Position numbers and translations under genes: made by a program. From Thiopseudomonas denitrificans (GTDB taxonomy: Bacteria > Pseudomonadota > Gammaproteobacteria > Pseudomonadales > Pseudomonadaceae): 64,000 nt of DNA. The stretch is from the NCBI RefSeq assembly GCF_002866065.1, contig NZ_LNJZ01000009.1:386813-450812 (forward strand). The letters run 5' to 3'. The notes under the pieces are model-generated. The model was not told the origin of the DNA. It saw nothing but the letters and a program-made list of their open reading frames with translations, and ran no database searches. Positions 1 to 8,823 of this stretch are shown here, piece by piece (position 1 is the stretch's first letter; each line of letters begins with the position of its first letter).

Positions 1-220
1 ATCATGTGCGAATGAATTCGCCTGGCCAATAACGGTCATGAAACAAACGGTGTGAACGCATAAGCATCCACACCTGTAGGTTCGAATTTATTCGAACAAC
101 TGCAGATCCGGCCACACCGGAGCAGGAATCATGTGCGAATGAATTCGCACAGGCACAAAAGCCTGTGCGAAGGGGCTTGCCCCTGAGAAAGCCCAGCCTC
201 ATACAGGTTCGAATTTATCC
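1..220. repeat. Cluster of REPIN-like palindromes
   Basis: This gene-free stretch lies 3' of murJ and holds several short palindromes of one family. A truncated copy of GTGCGAATGAATTCGC is at 6-20. A TTCGAAC-type palindrome (arms GTTCGAAT and ATTCGAAC) is at 80-97, a GCGAAT-type one (arms GTGCGAAT and ATTCGCAC) is at 133-150, and a half copy starts at 207. Bases 1-20 repeat bases 128-147 exactly, so a second element is cut by the window edge. Bases 75-150 are nearly the reverse complement of 55365-55440, which makes this one defined element rather than chance palindromes. A hairpin with arms GCACAGGC and GCCTGTGC sits at 147-168. No coding frame here looks real. Confidence 0.8.
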
Positions 221-233
221 GCTCGGCATTCGG

Positions 234-1793
234 TCAGCGCCTCAAATGCCGCAAGCGCATACCCGTCAATCCCAGGCCAGCAACAAAAGCGACAATCCCG
301 GCCACGACCAGAATGCCGACTTCCAGCACCCGCTTCTGCCAGCCCCAGGCCAGCCACTCCGCTGACGGAGCATTGAGCCAGAACACCACGGCAACCATCA
401 GCACACAGCCGGTTGCCAGCTGCAATATGAAGCGGCCCCAACCCGGTGCGGCACGATATACACCGGCCTTGTGCAGGCCCCATAGCAACAGGCCGGTGTT
501 GAGCATGCTCGACAGCGAGGTGGCCAGCGCCAGCCCGACATGCTTGAGCGGCCAGATCAGGATCAGGTTCATCACCATGTTGGCCACCATGCAGATCACC
601 GCAATGCGCACCGGCGTCTTCATGTCCTGGCGAGCAAAAAAGCCCGGCGCCAGCACCTTGATCAGCATGAAGGTCAGCACACCCAGCGAGTAGGCCTGCA
701 GCGCCAGCGCCGACTGGCGCACGTCGACATCCGTCATCTGGCCATAATGGAACAGGGTGGCAATCAGCGGTTCGGCCAGCACGCCCAGTGCCAGCGCCGC
801 CGGTACACCGACCAGCAGTACCATGCGCAGCGCCCAGTCCACCGTCGCGGAAAAGGCTTTCGGATCTTCTCCGGCATGCTGGCGTGACAGCGCGGGCAGT
901 ATCACTGTCCCCACGGCAATGCCGAATGCACCCAGCGGCAACTCCGACAGACGGTCGGCGTAGTACAGCCAGGATACGCTGCCGGTCTGCAGAAACGACG
1001 CCAGCACGGTATCCAGCAACAGGTTGATCTGGCTCACACCGACACCGAACAGCGCCGGCAGCATCAATAGCATGATGCGCTTGACGCCTTCATGACCTTT
1101 GGCCGGTCTGGGTAACGGCAGCAAACGGATCTGCCACAGAAAGGGCAGCTGGAACAGCAGCTGCGCGACCCCCGCAATGAACACGCCCCAGGCCAGCGCC
1201 ATGATCGGCTGGTCAAACAGCGGGCTTAAAAACACTGCCGCACCGATCATCGACAGATTGAGCAGTACCGGTGTGAACGCCGGCACCGCAAAACGGCCAT
1301 AGCTGTTGAGAATGCCGCCACAAAAAGCGGTCAGCGACACCAGCATCAGATAGGGAAAGGTGATGCGCAGCAGCTCGCCGGCCAGTTCCAGCTTGGCCGG
1401 GTCGGAATGGAAGCCCGGCGCAAACAGCATGATCAGCCAAGGTGACAGCACCACGCCAAGCAGAGTGATAATGGTCAGGACAAACCCCAGCTGCCCGGCG
1501 GTGCGGTCGACCAGGATCTTCACCTCGGCCAGCGTGCGCTTTTCACGATACTCGGACAATACCGGCACAAAGGCCTGGGCGAAGGCACCTTCGGCAAACA
1601 GGCGACGCAGAAAGTTGGGAATCTTGAACGCGATGAAAAAGGCATCGGCCGCCGGACTGGAACCAAAGTAGCCGGCCACTACAATGTCACGGACCATGCC
1701 CAGCACCCGTGACAGCATGGTCATCATGCTAACGACCATGCTGGAGCGCAGCAGCCCGCCTTTTTTTCCAACCTGACCCGCTTGCTCCTGCAT
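234..1793 (-). CDS. murJ: MurJ, lipid II flippase
   Basis: This is an inner-membrane flippase that moves the peptidoglycan precursor lipid II to the periplasmic side (MOP superfamily, MurJ/MviN family). The protein is 519 aa and strongly hydrophobic with about 14 membrane segments. It carries the family N-terminal signature around SMMTMLSRVLGMVRDIVVA, the KIPNFLRRLFAEGAFAQAF block and the YYADRLSELPLG segment. I chose the ATG at 1793 because an AGGGTCAGG-like ribosome site precedes it and because family members begin shortly before the SRVLG motif. An upstream ATG at 1823 has no convincing ribosome site. The gene diverges from the EAL-domain gene. In many pseudomonads murJ lies near ribF and rpsT; those neighbours are outside this window. 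Confidence 0.95.
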   Translation of the reverse strand: MQEQAGQVGKKGGLLRSSMVVSMMTMLSRVLGMVRDIVVAGYFGSSPAADAFFIAFKIPNFLRRLFAEGAFAQAFVPVLSEYREKRTLAEVKILVDRTAGQLGFVLTIITLLGVVLSPWLIMLFAPGFHSDPAKLELAGELLRITFPYLMLVSLTAFCGGILNSYGRFAVPAFTPVLLNLSMIGAAVFLSPLFDQPIMALAWGVFIAGVAQLLFQLPFLWQIRLLPLPRPAKGHEGVKRIMLLMLPALFGVGVSQINLLLDTVLASFLQTGSVSWLYYADRLSELPLGAFGIAVGTVILPALSRQHAGEDPKAFSATVDWALRMVLLVGVPAALALGVLAEPLIATLFHYGQMTDVDVRQSALALQAYSLGVLTFMLIKVLAPGFFARQDMKTPVRIAVICMVANMVMNLILIWPLKHVGLALATSLSSMLNTGLLLWGLHKAGVYRAAPGWGRFILQLATGCVLMVAVVFWLNAPSAEWLAWGWQKRVLEVGILVVAGIVAFVAGLGLTGMRLRHLRR

Positions 1794-2074
1794 ACCTGAC
1801 CCTGCACCGCGAAAAACAATCATTTTACGTAAACGCCAGCCCGTTGCCCATACTGGCAATTACCTGCCCAGCGTGCTAACGCCCCTGCTCCGGCCACATA
1901 CACAGAACAGGTCCCCTGCCGGTGCAACCGGGGCTACCGGCAAATGTAAAAAATATCCTTGTCCATCTTCAATATTTGCATGCTCATGGACTTGACCCAG
2001 GTCCGGGCCGGGACTATAACACCCATATATCATTCGCCCGGTTCGCCGGTATCCCTGACATAAGGACACGTTTC

Positions 2075-3349
2075 TTGGACGAGCTGACCGGGTTTCTCGA
2101 TCGCCAGGAATGCATACTGGAAACCGAACGCCTTGCACACGGCGAAAGCAACCTGTGTGTGCTCTGGGTCAGTCTGAACCGCTTCAGGGAGGTCAATATA
2201 TCATTCGGCCATAATGCCGGTGATGAAGTGCTGTACCGCCTGGCCCAGCGCCTGCAGGCACAAATCAGCCCCGGCAGCCGGATTGGCCGCATCGGCGCGG
2301 ACGAATTTCTGATCCTGCTGCCAGGCCTCCCACTGTCAACCGCTGAAGCCCTGGCCGGGCACATCCATGCGACCCTGCGCGTCCCCCTGCAGATCGGCCA
2401 GGCCAACTGGCGCCAGTCATGCAGCATTGGCGTGGCCAGCCTGGGTACCGAGTCGGCAACCAGCCTGCTGCAACGTGCTGACCAGGCCATGCAGGAGGCC
2501 AAACAAAGCGGCGGAGCCCTGACTACCGTAGTCGCTTCCGGGTCCGTTCATGGCAACCCCGTAACCATCCTGAAGCGTAACGAGCTGAGCATTGAGGAAA
2601 AGCTTCATCAAGCCATGGAGACCGGAGGGTTTTCACTCAACTATCAACCGGTCATCAATGTCACCGACAACAGCATTGAAGCCTGTGAAGCCCTGATGCG
2701 TTGCCGGATCGGCGACGAAATGCTGCCGCCCGACCGGTTCATTCCGGTGGCGGAAAAAACCGGCCTGATCATCGAACTCGGTGACTGGACCCTGCTTACG
2801 GCCGCCCACATGGCCGAACAACTGCTGGCCAACGGTCACCCCACCAAGGTAGCGGTCAACGTGTCCCGTGCCCAGTTGACGGCTCCGAAATTCCAGCAGA
2901 CATTGCAGGCCCTGCTCACCATCAGCCCGTTGCCACCGTCCCTGCTCGAACTGGAACTGACCGAGTCACTGTTCATGGATACCTCCATTGCCGTTCGCCG
3001 CAACCTTGATGCAGCCGTCGAGGCCGGACTGTCGCTGGCGATTGACGACTTCGGTACCGGCTACTCCTGCCTGGCCTATCTGAAAGACATTCCGGCCAAC
3101 AAGCTGAAACTTGACCGCACTTTTGTCAAAAACCTGCCCGAAGACAAGAAATCCCTGGCCATTGTCAGGGCCATCACCCGGCTGGCCCAGGACCTCGGCA
3201 TGACCGTGGTGGCTGAAGGTGTCGAAACACCGGAGCAGCTCGATACGCTGCTCGGTACCGGAGTCAATGCCTTGCAGGGATACCTCTTCACACGCCCCCT
3301 TCCCGAGCAGCAACTGGAAAGCTGGCTGACCGACTTTAAAGGAAACTGA
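2075..3349 (+). CDS. Tandem GGDEF-EAL protein, GGDEF signature degenerate
   Basis: This is a c-di-GMP signalling protein of 424 aa with no membrane segment in the chosen form. The N-terminal GGDEF-type domain spans about residues 1-150. Its signature reads GADEF (74-78) instead of GGDEF, so cyclase activity is doubtful. The C-terminal EAL domain (about 175-420) keeps the catalytic set: EAL at 205-207, Asn262 in NVSRAQL, Glu297 in ELTES, DD at 324-325 in DDFGTG, Lys345 and Asp347, and Glu381 in AEGVET. I infer a phosphodiesterase. The TTG at 2075 was chosen because AAGGA sits 8 bases upstream and the domain starts right there; a GTG at 1922 in the same frame would add about 50 unconserved-looking residues. 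The HDOD gene begins three bases after the stop, so the two are probably co-transcribed. Confidence 0.85.
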   Translation: MDELTGFLDRQECILETERLAHGESNLCVLWVSLNRFREVNISFGHNAGDEVLYRLAQRLQAQISPGSRIGRIGADEFLILLPGLPLSTAEALAGHIHATLRVPLQIGQANWRQSCSIGVASLGTESATSLLQRADQAMQEAKQSGGALTTVVASGSVHGNPVTILKRNELSIEEKLHQAMETGGFSLNYQPVINVTDNSIEACEALMRCRIGDEMLPPDRFIPVAEKTGLIIELGDWTLLTAAHMAEQLLANGHPTKVAVNVSRAQLTAPKFQQTLQALLTISPLPPSLLELELTESLFMDTSIAVRRNLDAAVEAGLSLAIDDFGTGYSCLAYLKDIPANKLKLDRTFVKNLPEDKKSLAIVRAITRLAQDLGMTVVAEGVETPEQLDTLLGTGVNALQGYLFTRPLPEQQLESWLTDFKGN

Positions 3350-3352
3350 TCC

Positions 3353-4219
3353 ATGGCTGCTTCCGCGCCCTCACTTCCCGAACAGCTACTGAAAAGCATC
3401 GAACAAAACCGCATCCCGCCCTGTCCGGCAATTCTGCAACAGGTGGTCACCGAAACCCGGAAAACCGAGCCTGACCTGCGTGCGCTGGCGGTCATCATCA
3501 GCGCCGATGCCGGCGTTGCCGCCAGCCTGCTGAAAACCGTCAACTCGCCTTTTTACGGCCTGCCCGACAAGGCCCATACGGTGCAGCAGGCCATCAGCCT
3601 GCTGGGCATCAGGGCCACCGCCAACGCGGTTGCCAGCATCACGCTACAGCGTGCCCTGCCGACTCCACCGCAACTGGATCGGTTCTGGGACAGCTCGATG
3701 AAAATAGCCCGTCTCTCGGGCTGGCTGGCACAACAGCTGCAGGCCCGGGTCAATATTGCCGCCGATCTGGCCTACACCTTCAGCCTGTTCCGTGATGCCG
3801 GCATCCCCATCATGCTCAGCCGCTTTCCCGACTACCATGCAACCTTGCAGGAGGCCAACACCTGCCTCCTGCGGGGATTCACCGAAATAGAGGAAGAACG
3901 GCATTCAACCAGTCACGCCCTGATCGGCTACCTGCTGACACAATCCTGGTGGCTGGCTTCCGACACCTGCAAAGCGGTTCGCCATCATCACGACTGCACC
4001 CTGATTGCAACGGACAACCGGGTTCTATCTGTAGAGTCCGGTAACCTGATCATGCTGGCGCAGCTGGCCGAATACCTGCTCCAGCAAACTTCCGGCCAGT
4101 GCCACACCCGCGAATGGGACAAGATGGGAGAAGCCATCTGCACCCGGCTCGGGCTGGACGATACAGCGTTACAGGAACTGCTGGAGCAGGCGCGTGACTT
4201 GCCGCTGGGCGACGACTGA
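3353..4219 (+). CDS. HDOD domain protein
   Basis: This is a 288-aa cytoplasmic protein made mainly of one HDOD domain, the non-catalytic HD-related output domain common in bacterial signalling proteins. The typical start is visible: a proline-rich stretch (IPPCPAILQQVV, about 22-33), then IISADAGVAASLLKTVNSPFYG (about 48-69) and the AISLLGIRATANAV helix. No GGDEF, EAL or receiver domain is attached. It starts three bases after the EAL gene's stop, with GGAAAC just upstream, and is most likely translated from the same mRNA. I infer a partner or effector for that c-di-GMP protein. The actual target is not visible from sequence. Confidence 0.85.
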   Translation: MAASAPSLPEQLLKSIEQNRIPPCPAILQQVVTETRKTEPDLRALAVIISADAGVAASLLKTVNSPFYGLPDKAHTVQQAISLLGIRATANAVASITLQRALPTPPQLDRFWDSSMKIARLSGWLAQQLQARVNIAADLAYTFSLFRDAGIPIMLSRFPDYHATLQEANTCLLRGFTEIEEERHSTSHALIGYLLTQSWWLASDTCKAVRHHHDCTLIATDNRVLSVESGNLIMLAQLAEYLLQQTSGQCHTREWDKMGEAICTRLGLDDTALQELLEQARDLPLGDD

Positions 4220-4239
4220 CAGCAGGCCGCTCACCGGAT

Positions 4240-5055
4240 TCAGCGACGGCTCTGCTGATAAATGGGCATGACCCGGGGAATGGCCTGTTGCAGATTCTGG
4301 ATGCGTGTTGTTGACGACGGGTGCGTACTCATGAACTGCGGTGGCGCACCACCGCCGGCCTGTTCCATTTTTTGCCACAGGCTGATGGCGGCATTCGGGT
4401 CATAGCCGGCGCGGGCAGCCAGCTCGATGCCAAGCAGGTCGGCTTCCGTTTCCGCGCTGCGGCTGTTGGGCAACATCATGCCGTAATTGACCGCCACGTC
4501 GACCATTGCCAGGCCGCCCTCACCTACTCCCAGCAGGGCACCGACACCGGTCTTGGCCAGTTCCATGCCATAGGCGCGGGACATCTGCTCGCGGCTGTGC
4601 TCGCGCAGGGCGTGGGCAATTTCATGACCCATTACCGCCGCTATTTCGTCATCGGTCAGCTTCAGCTTGTTGATCAGACCACTGTAAAAAATGATCTTGC
4701 CACCCGGGCCGCAGTTGGCGTTGATGTCCCCGCTGTCAATCAGGTTCACCTCCCACTGCCAGCTCCGTGCGTCAGCCCGGAAATAAGGTGCCTGGGCAAT
4801 AAGTCGCTGCCCGACAGTCTGCAAGCGGCGGGCCTGCGCACTGCTGGTATCCAGCTTGCCCTTGCTTTTGGCCTCCTGCAGGGTTTCCCGGTACATCTGC
4901 GCGTACGACTGGTTGATCTCCTCGGTCGACAGGGCGCTGAACATGTACTGCTTGCGCTGTACGCCCACCGCACCTGCTTCGGTTGTATTCACCGCCTGAC
5001 AACCGGTCAGGGCAATTGCAGCCGACAAGCCGCACATGACAAAAAAACGCTTCAC
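4240..5055 (-). CDS. M48 family metalloprotease lipoprotein (LoiP/YggG-like)
   Basis: This is a zinc-dependent endopeptidase, probably a lipoprotein facing the periplasm. The 271-aa protein begins with a lipoprotein signal (ALTGC, lipidated Cys19). It carries the zinc site HEIAH at 144-148, and the downstream acidic ligand lies in SAETEAD around 200-206. Family members such as LoiP take part in outer-membrane protein quality control. I chose the GTG at 5055 because a GAGG site lies 8 bases upstream. A start 24 bases earlier would give an awkward charged leader. It is convergent with the HDOD gene and lies 20 bases downstream of the retropepsin-like gene, with which it probably forms an operon of two envelope proteases. 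Confidence 0.9.
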   Translation of the reverse strand: MKRFFVMCGLSAAIALTGCQAVNTTEAGAVGVQRKQYMFSALSTEEINQSYAQMYRETLQEAKSKGKLDTSSAQARRLQTVGQRLIAQAPYFRADARSWQWEVNLIDSGDINANCGPGGKIIFYSGLINKLKLTDDEIAAVMGHEIAHALREHSREQMSRAYGMELAKTGVGALLGVGEGGLAMVDVAVNYGMMLPNSRSAETEADLLGIELAARAGYDPNAAISLWQKMEQAGGGAPPQFMSTHPSSTTRIQNLQQAIPRVMPIYQQSRR

Positions 5056-5075
5056 TGCAACATCCTCGTTCCTGA

Positions 5076-5720
5076 TCAATATTTGGCTTCCAGGATCAGC
5101 GCATCCTGTTCCTGGCGCCAGCCAATCCGGTTCAAAAAACTCATGCCCAGCAAGGCATCAGTGGGAAAACTGCCTTCCAGCACCACCGCCTCGACCCCCA
5201 GCACCTCGATGGCCCCCACCTTGACACTGCGCAAACTGACCTGCCAGCCACGCTCGACGCCACTGGCTGTCGTCACCTGCATGGGCCGGCCGTTTGTCTT
5301 GAAATCAATACCCAGCCGTCTCGCCTGTGCTTCATTGAGCGCCACCGACGAAGCGCCGGTATCCAGCAAGAACGGCATGCTGTTGCCATTGACCGAGCCA
5401 TTGATCCAGTAATGGCCGCCGCGTCCACGGGCAATCACCAGCCGTTGCTTTTCCGGCGTGCTGTAACCGCCCTGGTTGTAATCCCGGGCCAGCTCCATGC
5501 GTTGCTGTCGGCCATTGATGCTCAATACCGCTCCACGGCTGTCGGCCGACACCAGCCGGATGCCTTTCGGGCCTTCCTGCCCGGCCTTGAGCAATGTGCG
5601 CTGACCATCAATATTGACCACTGCCGCATCGGAAAACAGACCGACAACACGCACCACAGGCTCCGCCTGCAGCACGCCATTGCATAGAAATATTGCCAGA
5701 AAAACCACGTACCGAACCAT
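5076..5720 (-). CDS. Retropepsin-like aspartic protease (clan AA)
   Basis: This is a 214-aa exported protein with a short N-terminal hydrophobic signal (MVRYVVFLAIFLCNGVLQA). It carries a retropepsin fold with the active-site triad DTG at 120-122, in the context FLLDTGASSVALNEAQARRLGI, which matches the TIGR02281-type bacterial aspartic proteases. The second family block (ALLGMSFLNRI) lies near the C terminus. One active-site motif per chain implies a homodimer, as in retroviral proteases. The ATG at 5720 has an AGGAG site six bases upstream. It is the first gene of a pair with the M48 lipoprotein. The substrate is unknown. Confidence 0.88.
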   Translation of the reverse strand: MVRYVVFLAIFLCNGVLQAEPVVRVVGLFSDAAVVNIDGQRTLLKAGQEGPKGIRLVSADSRGAVLSINGRQQRMELARDYNQGGYSTPEKQRLVIARGRGGHYWINGSVNGNSMPFLLDTGASSVALNEAQARRLGIDFKTNGRPMQVTTASGVERGWQVSLRSVKVGAIEVLGVEAVVLEGSFPTDALLGMSFLNRIGWRQEQDALILEAKY

Positions 5721-5810
5721 GCACACTCCTTGCCCCGGCAACCACCCTTTGATACCGATAGATGCAGGCAGTTCCGGCACGCACATGGCGGCAAGCAGCC
5801 CGCATCCGGA

Positions 5811-6284
5811 TCACATCAACAAACTTGCCGCCAACAATACCAGCGCGGCCAGCACACCGGCCAAAATATCGTCCAGCATAATGCCCAGGCCGCCACCGAG
5901 TCTGCGATCCAGTACACAAATCGGCCAGGGTTTAAGAATATCGAAGAAACGGAACACTACAAAACCGGCCAGCCACCAGCCCCAGTGCGCCGGCAGCAGC
6001 ACCAGGGTGATCCAGATGCCGACAAACTCGTCCCAGACAATGCCGCCATGGTCATGCACGCCCAGATCTTCCGCCACCTTGCCGCACAGCCAGACACCAA
6101 ACACCGAAGCCAGCACGATCACCGTCAGCGCCAGCGGCAGGCTGAGCAGCTGCAACAGCGGCACAAACCCCAGCCCGGCCAGCGTTCCCCAGGTCCCCGG
6201 CGCTTTGCGTGCCAGGCCACTGCCAAAACCAAACGCCAGAAAATGCCAGAAATTGCGCCACACCTGTGGTTGCCGGGTTGTCAT
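5811..6284 (-). CDS. pgpA: Phosphatidylglycerophosphatase A
   Basis: This membrane enzyme dephosphorylates phosphatidylglycerol phosphate to phosphatidylglycerol. It is 157 aa with several membrane segments. The family features are visible: GFGSGLARKAPGTWGTLAG near the N terminus, DHGGIVWDEFVGIW in the middle, and FRFFDILKPWPI followed by GGLGIMLDDILAG near the end. It is the last gene of the minus-strand rib-nusB-thiL-pgpA run, an order known from Pseudomonas and enterobacteria, but here it is separated from thiL by 206 bases rather than overlapping it. Confidence 0.95.
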   Translation of the reverse strand: MTTRQPQVWRNFWHFLAFGFGSGLARKAPGTWGTLAGLGFVPLLQLLSLPLALTVIVLASVFGVWLCGKVAEDLGVHDHGGIVWDEFVGIWITLVLLPAHWGWWLAGFVVFRFFDILKPWPICVLDRRLGGGLGIMLDDILAGVLAALVLLAASLLM

Positions 6285-6490
6285 CGATCAGATTCCTGTC
6301 GCCTTGATGGTTAAGGTGTCATTCAAAAAGGAGTATACACACAGCAAGCGGCTTGCACGGCATTTATGACAATAGCTGGGTGCGGGGTGCTGCCGGGCCT
6401 TAACTTCCGGGGCTGACGGCCCGGGGCTTGTATGAACGCATGCGCAGCGACCCTGCAATGCCTGCCTGTCACCAATGCAGGCTTCAGAGC

Positions 6491-7429
6491 CTAGAAGTGC
6501 TGATACCCCCTGCGGGAGAACTCAACCGGCCTTCCCTGCCCGTCAACCAGCAACACGCCCTGCCCCTCACAAACACGTCCAATACAACAGGCTTGCGGAA
6601 ATTGCGCCTGCAAGGCAGCCGCCTGCTGCTCAAACAGGGTAAATACCAGCTGGTAATCATCGCCGCCGCAGAGCGCCCATTCCGGTGCCCGGTCTGCCGA
6701 AAGCGCCAGCGCCTCCGGATGGACCGGCACCAGCTCCCGCTCGATCACCAGCCGCACACCGGACTCGGCCGCCATGTGCCCGGCATCCGCCAGCAGGCCA
6801 TCGGAAACGTCCAGAGCCGCGCCGTCCTTGCCGCGCAGCCACTGACCGAGCTCAAGCTGCGGCCTGGGCGACCAGTAGGCAGCAAACAGGCCGGGATAGT
6901 CGTTATCGCCATCCTGCAGCACCTGCAATGCGGCTGTGGCTGCGCCCAGCGGGCCGCTGACCCAGAGCTGCTGGCCCGGTTTGGCACCGCTACGCAGCAG
7001 CGCCTGTCCGTCAGGCACTGTACCCATGACGGTTACACCGATATTCAGCGGTCCCCTGGTGGTATCGCCACCCACCAGAGGAGTTCCTGTCTGTTGCGCC
7101 ATCGCCTGCAGGCCGCGCGACAGTTCACGCAACCAGTCGACATCGGCCCGGGGCAGGCTCAACGCCAGAGTGAAGGCCAGTGGCCGGGCACCCATGGCAG
7201 CCAGATCGCTGACCGCCACTGCCAGCGCGCGCTGGCCCAGCAAGAAGCCATCAGCTCCGGCCGGGAAATGTACGTCTTCCAGCAGGCTGTCGGTGGATAC
7301 TGCCAGCTGCTCGCCGACAGCGATATGCAGCAGGGCACAGTCATCACCGATCGAGCGCACCACTGCCCCGCCCGGTCTGGCGTAATCCGCTTCACGGAAC
7401 ACCTGCCGGATCAGTTCAAATTCGTGCAT
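6491..7429 (-). CDS. thiL: Thiamine-monophosphate kinase
   Basis: ThiL phosphorylates thiamine monophosphate to thiamine pyrophosphate, the last step of cofactor synthesis. The 312-aa protein has the AIR-synthase/PurM fold. The N terminus starts with MHEFELIRQVF. Then come the metal- and nucleotide-binding blocks IGDDCALL and STDSLLEDVHF, the VSDLAAMGARP motif, GGDTTRGP, and DVSDGLLADAGHMA. An AGGAG ribosome site precedes the ATG at 7429. It lies 105 bases downstream of nusB in the rib-nusB-thiL-pgpA order. Confidence 0.96.
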   Translation of the reverse strand: MHEFELIRQVFREADYARPGGAVVRSIGDDCALLHIAVGEQLAVSTDSLLEDVHFPAGADGFLLGQRALAVAVSDLAAMGARPLAFTLALSLPRADVDWLRELSRGLQAMAQQTGTPLVGGDTTRGPLNIGVTVMGTVPDGQALLRSGAKPGQQLWVSGPLGAATAALQVLQDGDNDYPGLFAAYWSPRPQLELGQWLRGKDGAALDVSDGLLADAGHMAAESGVRLVIERELVPVHPEALALSADRAPEWALCGGDDYQLVFTLFEQQAAALQAQFPQACCIGRVCEGQGVLLVDGQGRPVEFSRRGYQHF

Positions 7430-7534
7430 GACGACTCCTAGAGATTCCGCGCCCTTCGAAGAGGTTGCAGATGCCCTGATTGCAGGCCATCAATGGATTG
7501 CCGCAAGCGCAGCAGCCACAGTCCGCAACCCGGA

Positions 7535-8023
7535 TCAGCCCTTCCTGAACTCGTTGATTTCCGCGCTGCGCAGCTGGCTGGCCAGCTTGTCGAGGACACC
7601 GTTGACGTATTTGTGGCCGTCAGTTGCGCCAAAGGTCTTGGCCAGCTCGATGCCTTCGTTCAGCACCACGCGGTAGGGCACGTCAATGCGCTGGCTGAAC
7701 TCCCAGGCGGCAAGGCGCAAAATGGCCAGCTCAACCGGGTCCAGATCGCTGACGCCGCGGTCAAGAAAACCGGCAAACAGCTCGTCCAGTTCGCTGACCT
7801 GGTGGGCAATGGCACGCAGGCCTTCACTGAAGTACTCGCCATCAACGCCAGAGAAGTCATTGTCCACCTGGAACTGCGCTTCAATCTCGTTCAGGTTCTG
7901 CCCGGCCAGCTGCCACTGGTAGACGGCCTGCATCAGCAGGGTCCGCGCCACGCGGCGCTTGGCAATCTTGCCCTTGGCGCGTGGTGGCGGGTTGTCACCG
8001 TAATCGTCGTTGTTAAGGCTCAC
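7535..8023 (-). CDS. nusB: Transcription antitermination factor NusB
   Basis: NusB pairs with NusE (ribosomal protein S10) to bind boxA RNA in rRNA leaders and promote antitermination. The 162-aa protein is of usual length and entirely helical in character. The N terminus carries the RNA-binding arginine stretch [20 protein letters not shown]. The C terminus has the conserved [30 protein letters not shown] block. Its ATG overlaps the ribH stop by four bases (ATGA), so the two are translationally coupled. Confidence 0.97.
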   Translation of the reverse strand: MSLNNDDYGDNPPPRAKGKIAKRRVARTLLMQAVYQWQLAGQNLNEIEAQFQVDNDFSGVDGEYFSEGLRAIAHQVSELDELFAGFLDRGVSDLDPVELAILRLAAWEFSQRIDVPYRVVLNEGIELAKTFGATDGHKYVNGVLDKLASQLRSAEINEFRKG

Positions 8024-8490
8024 TTGGCCTCCAGCTGCGCCAGCAGACTTACCATTTCCAGTGCGGACAGGGCAGCTTCGGCACCCTTGTTGCCAGCCTT
8101 GGTACCGGAACGCTCAATGGCCTGTTCGATGCTGTCCACGGTCAGTACGCCAAAGGCAACAGGTACGTCGTACTGCATGGACACCTGGGCCAGGCCCTTG
8201 GTGCACTCGCCGGCAACGTACTCGAAGTGTGGCGTGCCACCACGGATCACCGCACCCAGGGCGATGATGGCGTCGAACTCTTCACGCCGGGCCACGCGCT
8301 GGGCCACCAGTGGCAGCTCGAACGCACCCGGTGCACGGATCACGGCGATATCGCTTTCCTTGATGCCGTGACGTACCAGGGTATCGATGGCACCGGAAAC
8401 CAGGCTTTCCACCACAAAACTGTTGAAACGGCCAACAACCAGAGCGAACTTGCCCTGCGGCGCAACGAAAGTACCTTCAAATGTTTGCAT
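8020..8490 (-). CDS. ribH: 6,7-dimethyl-8-ribityllumazine synthase
   Basis: RibH condenses the pyrimidine diamine with 3,4-dihydroxy-2-butanone 4-phosphate to give lumazine, the substrate of riboflavin synthase. The protein is 156 aa. Recognisable motifs are [13 protein letters not shown] (substrate pocket), [34 protein letters not shown] (catalytic His in the PHFEYV segment), and [20 protein letters not shown]. An AGGAAA ribosome site precedes the ATG at 8490. It is coupled to nusB downstream. The 465-base repeat-rich gap upstream separates it from ribBA. Confidence 0.97.
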   Translation of the reverse strand: MQTFEGTFVAPQGKFALVVGRFNSFVVESLVSGAIDTLVRHGIKESDIAVIRAPGAFELPLVAQRVARREEFDAIIALGAVIRGGTPHFEYVAGECTKGLAQVSMQYDVPVAFGVLTVDSIEQAIERSGTKAGNKGAEAALSALEMVSLLAQLEAK

Positions 8491-8560
8491 CTTTATATTT
8501 CCTGTTCTGTTAAAACGTTAAAGCTGAAATTTTGTGTTTGTAGCGTCAGGCACAAGATTC

Positions 8561-8606
8561 CGCAAGGTCGCCACGAGTACATCCCTGTAGGCTCCATGCC
8601 GCCATC
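8561..8606 (+). repeat. Extragenic repeat module, copy 1
   Basis: This 46-base module contains TACATCCCTGTAGGCTCC followed by a GCCGCCATC stretch and then a GGA-loop hairpin at 8610-8625. About 38 of its 46 bases match the reverse complement of 8867-8912. From memory, similar modules (ACATCC.TGTAGGCTC plus a hairpin) recur in gaps of marine and pseudomonad genomes; I cannot verify that here. Confidence 0.65.
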
Positions 8607-8823
8607 TGACCGCCATGGATGGCGGAAATGCAGTTTTTGCAGGAGCAAAAAACTGCCTTGGCGGCAAAGCCTTGCTCCACCTTGTCCCTGTCGCTACTGA
8701 AATTCCGAGCAGTCTGAACGCTCTTTAAAAGCATTTGCACAATTCACCAGCAAACAATGGATGCCGGTTTTTTCGCACAATCTTTCAGACTACTTCCTTA
8801 CCCTCAGCCGGCACGGTGTTTGT

